DNA of 5,942 nt. Origin: Desulfobulbaceae bacterium. Its GTDB lineage: Bacteria > Desulfobacterota > Desulfobulbia > Desulfobulbales > Desulfobulbaceae. The stretch spans positions 1 through 5,942 of the forward strand of contig JALSNT010000001.1 of assembly GCA_026986885.1 (NCBI GenBank), read 5' to 3'. Made by a program: the position numbers and the translations under genes. This document shows positions 5,233-5,942 of the stretch, one piece after another (the first letter of the stretch is position 1; every line of letters starts with the position of its first letter). A model generated the notes under the pieces. That model saw only the letters and a program-made list of their open reading frames with translations, did no database searches and was not told the origin of the DNA.

Positions 5233-5942
5233 TCAGCCCTTGTTGCCGAAATCCAGCAGTCGTTTCCAGAAAAACTGGATTGATCCTTTTGCTTTAATGT
5301 TTTGCGGTTCCTGGATAATGGTTGCGGCCAGGGCGGCAAAGGCGGCGCTGGTCTTTGATTCGGGAAAGAGCTGGACCATAACCTGTTGTTTGCGGATGGC
5401 ATCTATCATCTGTTTATCCCGTGGAATAGAGCCCATGTAATCAATGGAAATATCCAGGTATCTATTGGCGACCATGGTAAGTTTTCGATAAACATCCAGG
5501 GCCTCGCCTTCGTTTTTAATAAAGTTGACGATCAGGTTGAATCGTTTTTCATGGTACTGATGGGACAGTAGTTTCATCAGGGCATAGGCATCGGTGATTG
5601 CCGTTGGTTCCGGTGTCGTCACTACCAGTATTTCATGGGCGGCAGTGGTAAAGTAGGTAACATTTTCAGAAATACCTGCCTCGGTATCTATCAGGACGAA
5701 ATCAAAGTCATTATGCAGAGAATCCAGGGATTCAAGCAGGCGCATTTTCTGCTGTGAATCAAGCCTGGTGAAGCGTTGTATCCCTGAGCCGGCCGGAAGA
5801 ATCTTTATTCCCAGGGGACCTTCGACCAGAATTGTCTGCAAATCGCAATCACCGGCAAAGAAATGATTCAGGTTATGATTAGGGGCGAGCCCGAAGACCA
5901 CATCAATATTGGCCAGACCGAGATCCGCATCCAGGATCAGTA
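5233..5942 (-). CDS. flhG: MinD-type ATPase FlhG (FleN/YlxH), partial, 5' end off the right edge
   Basis: FlhG is a ParA/MinD-family ATPase at the inner membrane that controls flagellar number and placement, partly by stimulating the GTPase FlhF. The frame is open to the right edge; 235 residues are visible. A GTG at 5901 could be mistaken for the start, but family sequence continues upstream of it: LILDADLGLANIDVVFGLAP, the MinD-type motif with its key Asp residues. The P-loop (deviant Walker A, near residue 10-30 of the full protein) must lie outside the window. Visible next are FDFVLIDTEAGISENVTYF (switch II, with Glu where FlhG usually has Gly in DTGAGI), VVTTPEPTAITDAYALMKLL, and NFIKNEGEALDVYRKL. 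MGSIPRDKQMIDAIRKQQVM and the tail GSIQFFWKRLLDFGNKG end the protein; the tail may be a membrane-contacting amphipathic segment, by analogy with MinD-type C-termini. flhF is expected just upstream. The identification is strong. Confidence 0.94.
   Translation of the reverse strand, partial: LILDADLGLANIDVVFGLAPNHNLNHFFAGDCDLQTILVEGPLGIKILPAGSGIQRFTRLDSQQKMRLLESLDSLHNDFDFVLIDTEAGISENVTYFTTAAHEILVVTTPEPTAITDAYALMKLLSHQYHEKRFNLIVNFIKNEGEALDVYRKLTMVANRYLDISIDYMGSIPRDKQMIDAIRKQQVMVQLFPESKTSAAFAALAATIIQEPQNIKAKGSIQFFWKRLLDFGNKG

Noticed and set aside
5233..5901. A complete 222-residue flhG starting at the GTG at 5901
   Set aside because: The conserved LILDADLGLANID sequence continues in frame upstream to the window edge, so the gene is cut by the window and the GTG is an internal Val codon.

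Overview
The window is one co-directional block of flagellar genes. Every supported gene is on the minus strand, so transcription runs from the right edge towards the left edge. In transcription order it holds flhG (5' end missing, off the right edge), fliA, a small membrane-anchored protein of unknown function, flgF, flgG, flgA, flgH and flgI (3' half missing, off the left edge). Coding density is very high. The only gap over 60 bp is the 148-bp leader in front of flgF, and no convincing terminator was found. No RNA genes, mobile elements, CRISPR arrays or insertion-sequence remnants are visible.

The organism is a Gram-negative, motile bacterium, because FlgH (L ring, outer-membrane lipoprotein) and FlgI (P ring) exist only with an outer membrane and periplasm. 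The order flhG-fliA-small protein-flgF-flgG-flgA-flgH-flgI, the roughly 50% GC and the protein style (long FlgA, FlhG ending in an aromatic/basic GSIQFFWKRLL tail) suggest a deltaproteobacterium-type lineage (Desulfobacterota, possibly Desulfobulbales-like). This is inferred from remembered gene order, not from a search.

Right-hand part (about 4034-5942): the regulatory end. FlhG is the MinD-type ATPase that limits flagellar number and partners FlhF, which should lie just beyond the right edge. FliA is the flagellar sigma-28 factor. The following small protein has one N-terminal membrane segment and a C-terminal helix-turn-helix-like motif. Its place directly after the sigma factor recalls SwrB after sigD in Bacillus, and its shape recalls DUF2802/DUF6115 proteins.

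Left-hand part (1-3885): the axial and ring end. FlgF (proximal rod) and FlgG (distal rod) are paralogues. FlgA is the periplasmic chaperone for the P ring, FlgH forms the L ring and FlgI the P ring. These products act in sequence as the rod crosses the periplasm and the outer-membrane bushing is built.

The gene content is orthodox, so the more interesting signals are between the genes. An 11-bp sequence is shared by the flgF and flgG leaders. A small GNRA hairpin covers the flgI ribosome binding site. A perfect TATAAT sits just in front of fliA, which has no Shine-Dalgarno sequence. Strong ribosome binding sites occur before the parts built in many copies, and none is clear before the regulators, the chaperone or FlgF.
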